Below are positions 1 through 9,671 of a stretch of 64,000 nucleotides of DNA, in pieces. Position numbers and translations under genes: made by a program. The first letter of the stretch is position 1; each line of letters opens with the position of its first letter. Under the pieces are notes generated by a model. That model had not been told where the DNA came from and searched no databases. It was given only the letters and a program-made list of their open reading frames with translations. The stretch is from Chromatocurvus halotolerans. Lineage in GTDB: Bacteria > Pseudomonadota > Gammaproteobacteria > Pseudomonadales > Halieaceae. The DNA lies in the NCBI RefSeq assembly GCF_004340525.1, contig NZ_SLWX01000010.1, positions 62,001 through 126,000 on the forward strand. The letters are read 5' to 3'.

Positions 1-404
1 TGGTCCACGGCGGGCATCCCGCTCATGTTCGGCGCCATGTCCGACAGCACGACGTCCGCACCAACGGCGCCGATCCCGGCAAGCAACTGCTCGAAAACTG
101 CGTCCTCGGTGAAGTCGCCCTGAATAAACGCGACGCCCGCAAGAGCATCCATCGGCAGGATGTCCGACGCAATGACCTGGCCCTGGTGACCCACCAGATT
201 TGCCGCGACCTGGGACCAGCCACCCGGTGCACTGCCCAGATCCACCACCGTCATACCGGGCCGCAGCAGGCGGTCGCGCTCCTGGAGTTCAAGCAGCTTG
301 TAGCACGCGCGGGAGCGATAGCCCTCCCGCTGAGCGCGCTTGACGTAAGGGTCGTCGCGGTGCTCCTGCAGCCAGGCCTTGCTGGAAGATCGTTTCTTTG
401 CCAT
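1..404 (-). CDS. rlmE: 23S rRNA 2'-O-methyltransferase RlmE (FtsJ), 3' end outside the window
   Basis: N-terminal part of the SAM-dependent enzyme that methylates the 2'-O of U2552 in 23S rRNA at a late step of 50S assembly. The translation begins [15 protein letters not shown], followed by the basic RNA-binding stretch and the SAM-binding motif [12 protein letters not shown] (about residues 50-61). The catalytic-region motif SDMAPNMSG lies near the edge. All of these are hallmarks of the FtsJ family. The start is the ATG at 402-404. About 134 codons are visible, and the C-terminus, including the last catalytic Lys/Glu positions, is missing. It is divergent from yhbY, as in many Gammaproteobacteria, with about 90 bases between the two starts. 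Confidence 0.93.
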   Translation of the reverse strand, partial: MAKKRSSSKAWLQEHRDDPYVKRAQREGYRSRACYKLLELQERDRLLRPGMTVVDLGSAPGGWSQVAANLVGHQGQVIASDILPMDALAGVAFIQGDFTEDAVFEQLLAGIGAVGADVVLSDMAPNMSGMPAVD

Positions 405-493
405 GCGTTCAGGTCCGGCTCCGGGGTTTCCGCCCGGGATGGGGCTGGTGTAGACTGCGCGGCCCCGCCAACGGACCACAGCGTAGCCGTCGA

Positions 494-805
494 ATGACTT
501 CCATTGATCGCCAGGAGCAGCGTCGCCTCAAGGCCATTGGCCACAAGCTCAAACCGGTACTCACAATCGCCGGAAACGGCCTGACCGACAGCGTTATCGC
601 CGAACTCGAGCGCGCCCTGAACGACCACGAACTGATAAAGATAAAGCTCTCGGTCGGTGATCGGGATGTGCGCGATGCCCTCATCGACTCGCTGCTGGAA
701 CGCAGCCGGGCGAAAGCGGTGCAGCGCATTGGCAACACTGTCCTGCTACTTCGCCGCAGCTCGCAACCTGATCCACGGCTGTCAAACCTGATCCGCAGGC
801 CCTGA
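494..805 (+). CDS. yhbY: YhbY family CRM-domain RNA-binding protein
   Basis: Small (103 aa) single-domain CRM protein that associates with pre-50S ribosomal particles. The ATG at 494 gives [19 protein letters not shown]; an in-frame upstream start would only add residues that overlap the rlmE promoter region. The GxNG-type loop typical of CRM domains is present as AGNGLTDSV (about residues 28-36). The pattern [13 protein letters not shown] and the C-terminal GNTVLLLRR also match the family. It is divergent from rlmE and convergent with greA, 30 bases away. Confidence 0.92.
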   Translation: MTSIDRQEQRRLKAIGHKLKPVLTIAGNGLTDSVIAELERALNDHELIKIKLSVGDRDVRDALIDSLLERSRAKAVQRIGNTVLLLRRSSQPDPRLSNLIRRP

Positions 806-835
806 TTCGACCACGGCAGGCAGCGACGGTCGCTG

Positions 836-1312
836 TCAGAGATGCTCCACCCGGTCTATCTCATACTCGGTATCGCCGCCGGGGGCTCTCACTACAACGA
901 CATCCCCTTCTTCCTTGCCTATCAGCGCCCGGGCAATCGGCGAACTCACTGAAATCAGATTGTTCCTGACGTCCGCCTCGTCGTCACCAACAATGCGGTA
1001 AACCACCGTGGCATCCGTATCGACATTGAGCAGCGTTACCGTGGTGCCGAAAATGACTTTGCCCGTGGGAGCAATCTGGGTGACGTCGATAACCTGAGCC
1101 CCCGCCAGCTTGCTCTCAATCTCAATGATGCGACCCTCGGCGAAGCTCTGCTGCTCCCGCGCTGCGTGGTATTCGGCATTTTCCTTGAGGTCACCGTGCT
1201 CGCGGGCGTCAGCGATCGCCTGACTGATACGCGGCCGGTCCACTTTCTTGAGCCGGTCCAGCTCCTGGCGAAGCGCGGCCTCGCCCTGCACCGTCATCGG
1301 AACCTTGTTCAT
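836..1312 (-). CDS. greA: Transcription elongation factor GreA
   Basis: Full-length GreA (158 aa). It enters the secondary channel of RNA polymerase and stimulates cleavage of backtracked transcripts. The N-terminal coiled coil carries the conserved acidic tip region ([18 protein letters not shown], about residues 35-52), whose Asp and Glu residues act in cleavage. The C-terminal FKBP-like half includes [11 protein letters not shown] and the end motif [13 protein letters not shown]. The start ATG overlaps the carB stop by four bases (1309-1312), so it is the last gene of a carA-carB-greA operon. The same linkage is known in Pseudomonas. Confidence 0.97.
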   Translation of the reverse strand: MNKVPMTVQGEAALRQELDRLKKVDRPRISQAIADAREHGDLKENAEYHAAREQQSFAEGRIIEIESKLAGAQVIDVTQIAPTGKVIFGTTVTLLNVDTDATVVYRIVGDDEADVRNNLISVSSPIARALIGKEEGDVVVVRAPGGDTEYEIDRVEHL

Positions 1313-4300
1313 GGCTGAATACTCCCGTGAAGATCCTGCAGCCGTCGCACCTTGGTGTCGCCCTCCTGCTTCAATGACAGGCAGACGGCCTCGGCAGCCG
1401 CCAGCGTCGTCGTGTAGAACACCCGGTGCGCCTCGGCACTGGCGCGGATCGGGGCTGAGTCGGCAATGGCGCGCCTGCCCTCGGTGGTGTTGATAATGAT
1501 ATCCGCCTCGTCATTCTTGATCATGTCGACGATATGCGGCCGCCCCTCCAGCACCTTGTTCACCCGCCGCACTTCGAGTCCGGCGGCTTCCAGCGCTGTC
1601 GCCGTGCCCCGGGTCGCCGCCAGCGTGAAGCCCAGCTCGACCATCTGCTTCGCCACGGCAATGGCGCCGGGCTTGTCGACATCCCGGACGCTGATCAGCA
1701 CCGTGCCACTGCGCGGCGCGGGATCGCCAGCCGCGAGCTGCGCCTTGGCAAAGGCATCGGCAAAGGTATCGCCGGTACCCATGACTTCTCCCGTGGACTT
1801 CATTTCAGGGCCGAGGATGGGGTCGACACCCGGGAACTTGTTGAACGGCAGAATCGCTTCCTTGACGCTAAAATACGGCGGCACGATCTCGCGGTCGAAA
1901 CCCTGTGAGGCGAGGGTCTGCCCCACCATGCAGCGAGCCGCGATCTTGGCCAGCGACGCGCCTATACACTTGGACACGAACGGCACTGTACGCGATGCGC
2001 GCGGGTTGACTTCAATAATGTAGACGGTGTCGTCCTGCCAGGCCAGCTGCACGTTCATCAAGCCACGCACGCCCAGTTCAAGCGCCATCTGCCGGACCTG
2101 CTCGCGCATCATGTCCTGGACGTGCGCCGGCAGACTGTAGGGCGGCAATGAGCAGGCGGAGTCGCCGGAGTGCACCCCGGCCTGCTCGATGTGCTGCATG
2201 ATGGCACCGATGACCACCGTTTCACCGTCGCTGACGGCATCGATGTCCACTTCGATCGCGGCGCTCAGAAAGCTGTCCAGCAGCACCGGCGATTCATTGG
2301 AGACTGACACCGCGTCATTCATGTAGCGCAGGAGATCCTCCTCGCGATAGACGATTTCCATGGCGCGACCGCCGAGCACGTAGGACGGCCGCACCACCAG
2401 CGGGTAGCCGATATTCTGCGCCGCCGCCACCGCCGCATCGACGCTGCGTACGGTCGTGTTCGCCGGCTGCCGCAGGCCGAGCTTGTCGATCATCTGCTGG
2501 AAACGCTCACGGTCCTCAGCCCGGTCGATGGCATCCGGCGTGGTGCCGATGATCGGCACACCCGCCGCCTCGAGATCCCGCGCCAGCTTCAGCGGCGTCT
2601 GTCCGCCGAACTGCACAATCACGCCTTCCGGCTTCTCCAGATCGACTATTTCCAGTACGTCCTCCAGCGTGACCGGCTCGAAGTACAGGCGGTCGGAGGT
2701 ATCGTAATCGGTGGAGACAGTCTCGGGGTTGCAGTTGATCATGATGGTCTCGTAGCCATCCTCGCGCATGGCCAGCACCGCGTGTACACAGCAGTAATCG
2801 AACTCGATACCCTGACCAATGCGGTTCGGACCACCGCCGATCACCAGGATCTTGCGGCGCGAGGAAGCGGCCGCCTCACACTCCTCCTCGTAGGTGGAGT
2901 ACATGTAGGCGGTTTCGGCGGCAAATTCCGCGGCGCAGGTATCCACACGCTTGTAGACCGGGCGAATGCCAAGGCCATGGCGATGGGCACGCACCTCGGA
3001 TTCAGAAACGCCGAACAACACGGCAAGGCGGGCATCAGAGAACCCCTTGCGCTTCAGGCTGAACATCCGCTCACGATCAATCTGGCCCAGAGCGAGCTTT
3101 TTCAGGCCATTCTCGGTGCTCACGATATCCTCAATCTGCACCAGGAACCACGGATCGACTCCGGAATAGCCGTGCACCTCGTCTACTGACATACCGGCGC
3201 GGAAGGCATCTGCAAGATACCAGATGCGGTCACAGCTGGGGTTGGTCAGTTCGGCCACCAGCTCATCGCGCAGATCGGGGTTATCCACATCCATCATATG
3301 CTCGAAGCCGGTGGATCCGACCTCGAGACTGCGCAGCGCTTTCTGCAGGGATTCCTGGAAGGTACGGCCAATGGCCATGGCCTCGCCCACGGATTTCATC
3401 TGCGTGGTGAGACGCGCATCTGCAGTACTGAATTTCTCGAAGGCGAAGCGCGGTATCTTGGTGACGACGTAGTCGATAGAGGGTTCGAACGATGCCGGCG
3501 TAGCGCCTCCGGTGATCTCGTTGCGCAACTCATCCAGCGTGTAGCCAACGGCCAGCTTGGCAGCCACTTTGGCGATCGGGAATCCCGTCGCCTTGGACGC
3601 CAGGGCGGAAGACCGGGAGACCCGGGGGTTCATTTCGATCACCACCAGGCGGCCGGTTTTCGGGTCCAGCCCGAACTGGACGTTGGAACCGCCGGTCTCG
3701 ACGCCAATCTCGCGCAGCACCGCCAGCGAGGCGTTGCGCATGATCTGGTATTCCTTGTCAGTCAGCGTCTGCGCCGGCGCGACGGTGATGGAGTCGCCCG
3801 TGTGCACGCCCATAGCGTCCACATTCTCGATCGCGCAGACAATAATGCAATTGTCGTTGCGGTCGCGGACGACCTCCATCTCGAACTCTTTCCAGCCGAT
3901 CAGGGACTCGTCAATCAGCAGCTCATTGGTCGGCGAAAGATCGAGCCCACGATTGCAGATTTGCTCGAACTCGTCGCGATTGTAGGCGATGCCGCCACCG
4001 GAGCCGCCCATGGTGAAGGACGGGCGGATGATGCACGGAAGACCGATGGAGTCGAGGACCTGGTAGGCCTCCTCAAGGCTGTGGGCGAGCATGGCCCGGG
4101 GCGTCTCGAGGCCGATGCGTTTCATGGCCTTGTCGAACAGATCGCGATCCTCGGCCATGTCGATCGCCGACTTGGTCGCGCCGATCATCTCAACGCCATG
4201 GGCTGCCAGGACACCCTCGCGATCCAGGTCGAGGGCGCAGTTGAGCGCGGTCTGGCCACCCATGGTGGGCAACAGGGCGTCGGGCTTCTCGGTTTCGATG

Positions 4301-4530
4301 ATCCGCGCCACGGTGCGCCATTCGATGGGCTCGATGTAGGTCGAATCGGCCATCGCCGGATCGGTCATGATCGTGGCGGGATTCGAGTTCACCAGGATGA
4401 CGCGGAACCCCTCCTCACGCAGCGCCTTGCAGGCCTGAGCCCCGGAGTAGTCGAATTCGCACGCCTGGCCGATGACGATGGGTCCGGCACCGAGGATGAG
4501 GATACTTTGGATGTCGGTACGCTTTGGCAT
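1309..4530 (-). CDS. carB: Carbamoyl-phosphate synthase large subunit CarB
   Basis: 1073-aa synthetase subunit that makes carbamoyl phosphate from ammonia, bicarbonate and two ATP, for arginine and pyrimidine synthesis. Two homologous ATP-grasp halves are visible: the first starts at [20 protein letters not shown], the second near residue 560 with the glycine-rich motif [20 protein letters not shown]. The C-terminal MGS-like allosteric domain (about 940-1073, starting [12 protein letters not shown]) is intact and probably binds UMP or ornithine as in enteric enzymes. Length matches the family. It lies 8 bases after carA, and its stop overlaps the greA start, so the three are almost certainly co-transcribed. 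Confidence 0.98.
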   Translation of the reverse strand: MPKRTDIQSILILGAGPIVIGQACEFDYSGAQACKALREEGFRVILVNSNPATIMTDPAMADSTYIEPIEWRTVARIIETEKPDALLPTMGGQTALNCALDLDREGVLAAHGVEMIGATKSAIDMAEDRDLFDKAMKRIGLETPRAMLAHSLEEAYQVLDSIGLPCIIRPSFTMGGSGGGIAYNRDEFEQICNRGLDLSPTNELLIDESLIGWKEFEMEVVRDRNDNCIIVCAIENVDAMGVHTGDSITVAPAQTLTDKEYQIMRNASLAVLREIGVETGGSNVQFGLDPKTGRLVVIEMNPRVSRSSALASKATGFPIAKVAAKLAVGYTLDELRNEITGGATPASFEPSIDYVVTKIPRFAFEKFSTADARLTTQMKSVGEAMAIGRTFQESLQKALRSLEVGSTGFEHMMDVDNPDLRDELVAELTNPSCDRIWYLADAFRAGMSVDEVHGYSGVDPWFLVQIEDIVSTENGLKKLALGQIDRERMFSLKRKGFSDARLAVLFGVSESEVRAHRHGLGIRPVYKRVDTCAAEFAAETAYMYSTYEEECEAAASSRRKILVIGGGPNRIGQGIEFDYCCVHAVLAMREDGYETIMINCNPETVSTDYDTSDRLYFEPVTLEDVLEIVDLEKPEGVIVQFGGQTPLKLARDLEAAGVPIIGTTPDAIDRAEDRERFQQMIDKLGLRQPANTTVRSVDAAVAAAQNIGYPLVVRPSYVLGGRAMEIVYREEDLLRYMNDAVSVSNESPVLLDSFLSAAIEVDIDAVSDGETVVIGAIMQHIEQAGVHSGDSACSLPPYSLPAHVQDMMREQVRQMALELGVRGLMNVQLAWQDDTVYIIEVNPRASRTVPFVSKCIGASLAKIAARCMVGQTLASQGFDREIVPPYFSVKEAILPFNKFPGVDPILGPEMKSTGEVMGTGDTFADAFAKAQLAAGDPAPRSGTVLISVRDVDKPGAIAVAKQMVELGFTLAATRGTATALEAAGLEVRRVNKVLEGRPHIVDMIKNDEADIIINTTEGRRAIADSAPIRASAEAHRVFYTTTLAAAEAVCLSLKQEGDTKVRRLQDLHGSIQP

Positions 4531-4538
4531 TGCTGGCT

Positions 4539-5684
4539 TCAGTCCTGCGCTGGGCGAGCCCGCATGAGCTCGATGAAGTGGTCGAATAGCGGCGCCGCAT
4601 CGTGCGGCCCCGGGCTCGCTTCCGGGTGCCCCTGAAAACTGAAGGCGGGCCGGTCGGTGCGATGAATGCCCTGCAGGGAGCCGTCAAACAGCGATCGGTG
4701 GGTCACTCGCAGATTCTCGGGTAGCGCAGCGTCATCCACCGCGAAACCGTGATTCTGGCTGGTGATCATGACGCTGCCATCGGCCAGATTCTGTACCGGG
4801 TGGTTGGCGCCGTGGTGACCGAACTTCATCTTGAGCGTCCGACCGCCGCTGGCCAGTGCCAGCAGCTGGTGCCCGAGGCAGATCCCGAACACGGGGGTAT
4901 CGGTTTCCAGCAAGGCCGTGATGGCCTCGATGGCATAGTCGCAGGGCTCCGGATCGCCCGGCCCGTTGGACAGGAAGACGCCGTCCGGGCGCAGCGCCAG
5001 CACCTCGCTGGCAGGCGTGGTCGCCGGCACCACCGTCAGCCGACAACCCCGATCCACCAGCATGCGCAGAATATTGCGCTTGCAGCCGTAGTCATAGGCA
5101 ACCACATGCAGATCGAGAGACGCCTTCGCGGGTTCAGCGTAACCGAGGTCCCACTGCCAGCTGCCCTCGTGCCAGGTGTAGGCCTCGGTCACTGACACCT
5201 CCCGAGCGAGATCGGCGCCGGCCAGCCCGGGAAAGGCACGGGCAGCGGCAATGGCGGCATCGCTGTCGGCCGCTGCATCGCCGGTGACGATGCAGCCGGC
5301 CTGGGCACCTTTTTCCCGCAGCACACGGGTCAGGCGGCGGGTATCGATATCGCCGATGGCAACGACACCGTTATCACGCAGCCAGGCAGCGAGTGGCTGG
5401 CTGTTCCGGTAGTTGCTGGCCATCAGGGGCAGGTCGCGAATGATCAGCCCGGCGGCCCAGACACGGCTGGACTCGTTGTCTTCCGAATTGGTACCGGTAT
5501 TGCCGATATGCGGGTAGGTCAACGTCACCATCTGGCGGGCATAGGATGGATCGGTGAGTATCTCCTGGTAGCCGGTCATGGCGGTGTTGAACACCACCTC
5601 TCCGACACTGGAGCCTTCTGCGCCGACGGCGATGCCGCGGAACAGGTTGCCATCTTCAAGGGCGAGTAAAGCCGGGCTGGACAA
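4539..5684 (-). CDS. carA: Carbamoyl-phosphate synthase small (glutaminase) subunit CarA
   Basis: Class-I glutamine amidotransferase subunit that supplies ammonia to CarB. I place the start at a TTG (5682-5684) giving 381 residues, the family's length. It follows a good GGAGG ribosome-binding sequence five bases upstream and lines up with the known UUG start of E. coli carA. The open frame runs upstream to 5840, but that Arg-rich extension spans the leader terminator and is not CarA-like. The nucleophile Cys is in FGICLGHQ, and the His/Glu pair is in [13 protein letters not shown] near the C-terminus. The N-terminal motif [15 protein letters not shown] is typical. First gene of carA-carB-greA. 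Confidence 0.96.
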   Translation of the reverse strand: MSSPALLALEDGNLFRGIAVGAEGSSVGEVVFNTAMTGYQEILTDPSYARQMVTLTYPHIGNTGTNSEDNESSRVWAAGLIIRDLPLMASNYRNSQPLAAWLRDNGVVAIGDIDTRRLTRVLREKGAQAGCIVTGDAAADSDAAIAAARAFPGLAGADLAREVSVTEAYTWHEGSWQWDLGYAEPAKASLDLHVVAYDYGCKRNILRMLVDRGCRLTVVPATTPASEVLALRPDGVFLSNGPGDPEPCDYAIEAITALLETDTPVFGICLGHQLLALASGGRTLKMKFGHHGANHPVQNLADGSVMITSQNHGFAVDDAALPENLRVTHRSLFDGSLQGIHRTDRPAFSFQGHPEASPGPHDAAPLFDHFIELMRARPAQD

Positions 5685-5729
5685 TCTGACCTCCACTCTG
5701 CGACAACTGGGCGCCCGTCGAGCGGCCGC

Positions 5730-5762
5730 AAAAAAGCGAGATGTGTTGACGCATCTCGCTTT
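5730..5762 (-). terminator. Intrinsic terminator (possible attenuator) in the carA leader
   Basis: On the minus strand an 11-bp perfect stem (AAAGCGAGATG / CATCTCGCTTT, loop of 8) runs directly into a run of six T. This is a textbook Rho-independent terminator. It sits about 85 bases downstream of the predicted carA transcription start and 46 bases before the carA TTG start. No minus-strand gene lies upstream that it could serve, so it most likely acts as a leader terminator controlling carAB-greA. Confidence 0.8.
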
Positions 5763-5853
5763 CCGTGAAGTCCTCCGACGCTGCGCGGGGGTGGCGCGCG
5801 CACGATTCCGGCAACTGCTCCCTGCCAGACCCGTGCACACAATTTGGGGCGCG

Positions 5854-5882
5854 AGTGTAGGTGATCAGGGGATTGCTGTCCA
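5854..5882 (-). promoter_or_regulatory. Predicted sigma-70 promoter of carA-carB-greA
   Basis: The minus strand reads TGGACA (5882-5877), a 17-base spacer and TACACT (5859-5854), so the transcript should start near 5847. This leaves a leader of about 160 bases that contains the terminator at 5730-5762. The 5685-6026 interval holds this promoter, the leader and the weakly defined upstream region of the divergent SDR gene, and I see no gene in it. Confidence 0.6.
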
Positions 5883-6026
5883 GCGATAGATGGTGAGCGG
5901 GCGCGACAATGAGGACCCACCCGGAGCCGGTCGCGGCAGCCGGGAAAACCCTGGCGAAAACAGTTGCGTCCGCGTTCGGGTTTTTTAAGATGGGGGCACC
6001 ACCCCAACAACAGGGACACGCTGATC

Positions 6027-6863
6027 ATGAGTTACTGCACCGGGAAAACCGCTGTGATTACCGGCGCGGGCTCCGGCATCGGTCGCGCACTTGCCATCGA
6101 GCTGAACCGTCAGGGGTGTGCGCTTTTCCTTGGCGACATCGACCACGCGGGTCTGGCGGCAACCGTGACAGACCTGCCCCGCAAAGAGGTGCCCGCCGAT
6201 CAGCGATCGATTGATGTCGCCGACAAGAGCGCCGTTGACCGTTGGGCCAGAGAGATCAGTGAGCATCACGGTCACAGGGATCATGCCGCCATCGATATTG
6301 TCATCAACAACGCGGGGGTCGCCTACAGTTCGCGGGTCGACGCCTGTGACTATGCCGAGGTGCAGTGGCTGATGGCCATCAATTTCTGGGGAGTCGTCCA
6401 TGGCACGCTGGCGTTCCTGCCGATGCTGCAGGCAGCGCCCCGGGGACACCTGATCAACATGTCGTCCATCTTTGGCGTTATCGGTGTCCCTACGCAGTCT
6501 GCCTACAACGCCTCAAAGTTCGCCGTGCGTGGCTACACCGAGTCACTGCGCCAGGAACTCAGAGCAAGCCGTGTTCACACCTGTTGCGTGCACCCCGGCG
6601 GCGTCAGGACCAACATCGCCCGCAACGGTCGCGGCGGTGAACCCGGCCTGTCAGCCGATGACAGGGCGGCGCTATTCGAGCCGCTGGCGCGCACGACGCC
6701 CGAGAAGGCTGCAGCCCGGATCATCCGGGCCATTGAGCGGCGTCAGCCGCGCCTGCTGATAGGGCGGGACGCGCGCGTCATTGACCTGTTGGCGCGACTT
6801 TTCCCGGCGCGGTATCCGCACATGCTGCCAGGGCTCGGCAGGCTGGGTCAGGCCGCAGAGTGA
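6027..6863 (+). CDS. Short-chain dehydrogenase/reductase
   Basis: 278-aa classical SDR. The NAD(P)-binding motif TGAGSGIG is at about residues 11-18, NNAG at about 95, the catalytic Ser in NMSSIFG and the YNASK catalytic pair at about 160. The ATG at 6027 begins MSYCTGKTAVITG and has AGGGA upstream. The aspartate at the end of the second beta strand (GDIDH) hints at NAD(H) preference. Substrate is unknown; the C-terminal extension resembles SDRs found near lipid and steroid genes. Its stop overlaps the GTG start of the MFS gene, so the two are probably co-translated. Confidence 0.85.
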   Translation: MSYCTGKTAVITGAGSGIGRALAIELNRQGCALFLGDIDHAGLAATVTDLPRKEVPADQRSIDVADKSAVDRWAREISEHHGHRDHAAIDIVINNAGVAYSSRVDACDYAEVQWLMAINFWGVVHGTLAFLPMLQAAPRGHLINMSSIFGVIGVPTQSAYNASKFAVRGYTESLRQELRASRVHTCCVHPGGVRTNIARNGRGGEPGLSADDRAALFEPLARTTPEKAAARIIRAIERRQPRLLIGRDARVIDLLARLFPARYPHMLPGLGRLGQAAE

Positions 6864-8065
6864 GCGATACCCTGCAGTGGCGCCACACGGCGGTTCTCAT
6901 TACCGCCCTTATGGCAACCGGTATCGGCCAGTCGCTGGTGTTTGCCATCCTCGCCCCCCTCGGGCGCGAGGTGGCACTTAGCGAGCTGCAGATCACCTCG
7001 ATCATCAGCCTGTCGGCACTGGCCTTCGGCCTGGCATCACCATTCTGGGGCCGGGTCAGTGATCGCGTGGGCCGCAAGCCGATCATTATCGTCGGTCTTA
7101 TCGGCTACACCATCGGCACACTGATCTTCACCTCCGTATTCTACGCCGGCCTTGCCGGCATGATTGGCGGACTCTCCCTTTATGTCGTTGCCCTGGTGGC
7201 ACGCTGCGCACAGTCGCTGGTGATGTCAGCCGCGGGTCCCGCCAGCACCGCCTACGCCGCTGACCACACATCCCCGGCCGGCCGCACCCGCGCCATGGCC
7301 AAGCTGGGCACGGCGAACAGCCTGGGCATGATCCTGGGTCCCGCCGTCAGCGGCGCACTCGCGGCCTTCGGTCTGCTGGCGCCGCTTTACTTTGCGGGAG
7401 CGCTGTCAGCCTGTGCTGCCCTGCTGGTCTGGCGCATGCTGCCGATCACCCCGCCCCGCGATCGACGGAAACGGGAAGGGCCCGCCCGACTGCGCTTCAG
7501 TGATCCCCGCCTGCGCGCTTACGTGCTGACCGCAATAGCACTTTTCACCGGCTTTTCGGCCATCCAGCAGACTCTCGGCTTTCTGGTTCAGGACACGCTG
7601 GAACTGGACGGCATCGCTACCGCACAAATGACCGGCGCCGCCCTGATGGTCTCGGCCATCTTCACGTTCACAGTCCAGGTGACCGCCATGCAGTGGTTGA
7701 AGCTGCAGCCAGGGACCTTCATCCGGCTGGGGCTGCTGGCGATGCTGGTCGGCGCCGCCATACTCGGCGGCGGCAGCGCCTTTCTGTTACTCGCGGCGGG
7801 CATGGCGTTTCTGGGTGCGGGGCTCGGGCTGACCATGCCGGCCATCATTGCCGGCGCCTCACTGGCGGTCAGCGCGGACGAACAGGGGGGTGCCGCGGGG
7901 CTGATCGCCGCCTGCCCGGCGATCGGTTTCGTTGCCGGCCCCCTCTGTGGAGGACTGCTGTACCAGGTGGAGCCAGCCCTGGCACCGCTGTTTGCGGCGC
8001 TGATTTTTTTCCTTGCACTGCTGGTGCTCGCGCTGGGCCAGCGCAGCGCCCGATCAGTCGACTAG
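6860..8065 (+). CDS. MFS transporter (DHA1, TetA-like)
   Basis: 401-aa inner-membrane protein with about 12 hydrophobic segments. The family motif between TM2 and TM3 is well preserved (GRVSDRVGRKP, about residues 66-76), and the motif-C-like glycine/proline-rich stretch GMILGPAVSGAL sits in TM5, typical of drug:H+ antiporters of the tetracycline-resistance type. The GTG start overlaps the stop of the SDR gene. The 3' end overlaps the convergent thioesterase gene by 12 bases. The exported substrate cannot be read from sequence. Confidence 0.88.
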   Translation: MSDTLQWRHTAVLITALMATGIGQSLVFAILAPLGREVALSELQITSIISLSALAFGLASPFWGRVSDRVGRKPIIIVGLIGYTIGTLIFTSVFYAGLAGMIGGLSLYVVALVARCAQSLVMSAAGPASTAYAADHTSPAGRTRAMAKLGTANSLGMILGPAVSGALAAFGLLAPLYFAGALSACAALLVWRMLPITPPRDRRKREGPARLRFSDPRLRAYVLTAIALFTGFSAIQQTLGFLVQDTLELDGIATAQMTGAALMVSAIFTFTVQVTAMQWLKLQPGTFIRLGLLAMLVGAAILGGGSAFLLLAAGMAFLGAGLGLTMPAIIAGASLAVSADEQGGAAGLIAACPAIGFVAGPLCGGLLYQVEPALAPLFAALIFFLALLVLALGQRSARSVD

Positions 8066-8491
8066 CAGGGTTTGCAATGCCCGGCGCAGCGTCTCGGGCA
8101 ACGGCACCGGACGATTGGCGGGGCGCGCGACAAACACGTGTACGGAGAAGCCGCGGGCACAGGGACTGTCTTCGCCCCGGCGGAAAATCCCCACGCCGTA
8201 TCGGACCGAACTGTTGCCCAGGTGATCGACGCGCAGGCCGGCGTCCAGTGCATCGGGGTAGGCCGCGGGCTTCAGGTAGTCACAGCCCGAGCTCACGACA
8301 AAGCCCACAACATTACCGCCGCTGATATCGAGGCCGCCCTCCTCAATCAGAAAGCGGTTCACCACCGAGTCGATATAGGAATAGTAGATGACGTTATTGA
8401 TATGCCCGTAGATATCGTTGTCGGACCAGCGGGTATCCAGCGGATAGAAATGCCCATAATCCGCTCGCGAGCCGGCGCCCTGCTCCTTCAC
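8054..8491 (-). CDS. Hotdog-fold acyl-CoA thioesterase (4HBT/YbgC-like)
   Basis: 145-aa single hotdog domain. The sequence DTRWSDNDIYGHINNVIYY (about residues 18-36) matches the 4-hydroxybenzoyl-CoA thioesterase/YbgC signature, in which the first Asp is catalytic and HxNN follows. As the last gene of the minus-strand beta-oxidation operon (it overlaps the preceding iron-alcohol dehydrogenase by four bases) it probably releases CoA from a dead-end or product acyl-CoA. The fatty-acid chain or aryl specificity is unknown. Confidence 0.88.
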   Translation of the reverse strand: MKEQGAGSRADYGHFYPLDTRWSDNDIYGHINNVIYYSYIDSVVNRFLIEEGGLDISGGNVVGFVVSSGCDYLKPAAYPDALDAGLRVDHLGNSSVRYGVGIFRRGEDSPCARGFSVHVFVARPANRPVPLPETLRRALQTLLVD

Positions 8492-9654
8492 GCCGGATCA
8501 CCATAGGCTGCACGGTAGATCGCTCGAGCATCCTCCAGTGCGAGCTCGCGGGGATTGTTCACCAGCAGGCGCTCCTGCAGCATGGCATCCTCTGCCAGAC
8601 GGTCGATGGCATCCTCCCGGACGCCCGCGGCCGCCAGGGTGGCGGGCAGCGCGACATCGGCGATCAGCTCACGCAGTGCATCAATCAGTGCCTGGGTTTT
8701 CGCCTCGTCGCTGCCCGCAACGGGCCTGCCGACCACCAGCTCCGCCAGCTCCGCATACAGGCCGCTCGCCGCCGGCGCATTGAAGGCCAGTACGCTTGGC
8801 AGCACCAGTGAATTACTCAGGCCGTGGGGAATGTGATAGTGCCCACCCAGAGGATAGGCCAGGGCATGTACCGCCGCGACCGGCGCATTGGCGAAGGCCT
8901 GCCCCGCCTGCATGGCACCGAGCAGCATGGCGCTGCGCGCCTCGCGATTGCCTCCCTCGTGAACCGCCGTACGGATATTGCGCGACAGCAGGGACAGGGC
9001 GCTGCGCGCCAGATTGTCGGAAATCGGGTTTTTCCTGAGCCGCGAGGTGTAGGCCTCGATGGCGTGCACCATGGCATCAACGCCGGTCATCGCCGTTACC
9101 GCGGGGGGCAGTCCGAGCGTCAGGTCGGGATCGAGAACGGCAATGTCGGGCAGCAGCACCGGGGATGAAATTCCCGCCTTGGTCGTCTCGCCGGTGGTCA
9201 GCACCGCCACCGGCGTCACCTCGGAGCCGGTGCCGGCTGTGGTCGGCACCAGAATCAGCGGCAGGCGTCCACCACGCAGCTGCTCCACGCCATACATTGT
9301 GGCCAGCGGCTGGCGTCCATCCAGCAGCGCCGCAGCGACCTTTGCCACATCCATGGAACTACCGCCGCCAACGGCAATGACCCCGTCCGCCGCCTGCTCC
9401 CGGGCCAGGGCGACCGCGGCCTCGACCACCGACTCCGGCGGGTCCTCCCTTACCTGGTCAAACAGCACCACTTCAAGGCCCGCCGCCTCCAGCGCGTGGC
9501 ACAGCGGCTGCACCAGACCGAGACTCACCAGACCGGGGTCGGTGACCAGCAGTGGGCGGCGGATTCCCAGAGGCGCACACAGTCCGTCCAGCTCCAGGGC
9601 GGCGCCCGGGGCACTGACAATCCGCGCGACGGTCGTGAACGTGTACGCTGTCAT
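8488..9654 (-). CDS. Iron-containing alcohol dehydrogenase
   Basis: 388-aa group III (Fe) alcohol dehydrogenase. The Rossmann-like motif GGGSSMDVAK (about residues 95-104) binds NAD(P); the metal site is given by the Asp in the middle of the protein and the histidines of HALAYPLGGHYHIPHG (about 262-277). The family covers 1,3-propanediol, lactaldehyde and maleylacetate reductases, so the substrate is open. In this operon it could oxidise an alcohol to the aldehyde that precedes CoA activation. It lies 17 bases after the quinone-oxidoreductase gene and overlaps the thioesterase. Confidence 0.88.
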   Translation of the reverse strand: MTAYTFTTVARIVSAPGAALELDGLCAPLGIRRPLLVTDPGLVSLGLVQPLCHALEAAGLEVVLFDQVREDPPESVVEAAVALAREQAADGVIAVGGGSSMDVAKVAAALLDGRQPLATMYGVEQLRGGRLPLILVPTTAGTGSEVTPVAVLTTGETTKAGISSPVLLPDIAVLDPDLTLGLPPAVTAMTGVDAMVHAIEAYTSRLRKNPISDNLARSALSLLSRNIRTAVHEGGNREARSAMLLGAMQAGQAFANAPVAAVHALAYPLGGHYHIPHGLSNSLVLPSVLAFNAPAASGLYAELAELVVGRPVAGSDEAKTQALIDALRELIADVALPATLAAAGVREDAIDRLAEDAMLQERLLVNNPRELALEDARAIYRAAYGDPA

Positions 9655-9671
9655 GGCGTTGCCTTCCGTTT

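Noticed and set aside
806-835. Terminator between yhbY and greA
   Set aside because: CAGCGAC-G-GTCGCTG is symmetric but leaves a one-base loop and no U-tract on either strand.
3298-4635. 445-codon plus-strand open frame opposite carB
   Set aside because: Antisense shadow of carB; no family features.
5685-5840. CarA extended to an upstream start (433 aa)
   Set aside because: The extension spans the leader terminator, is Arg-rich and has no similarity to CarA; the TTG at 5684 has a good ribosome-binding site and gives the family length.
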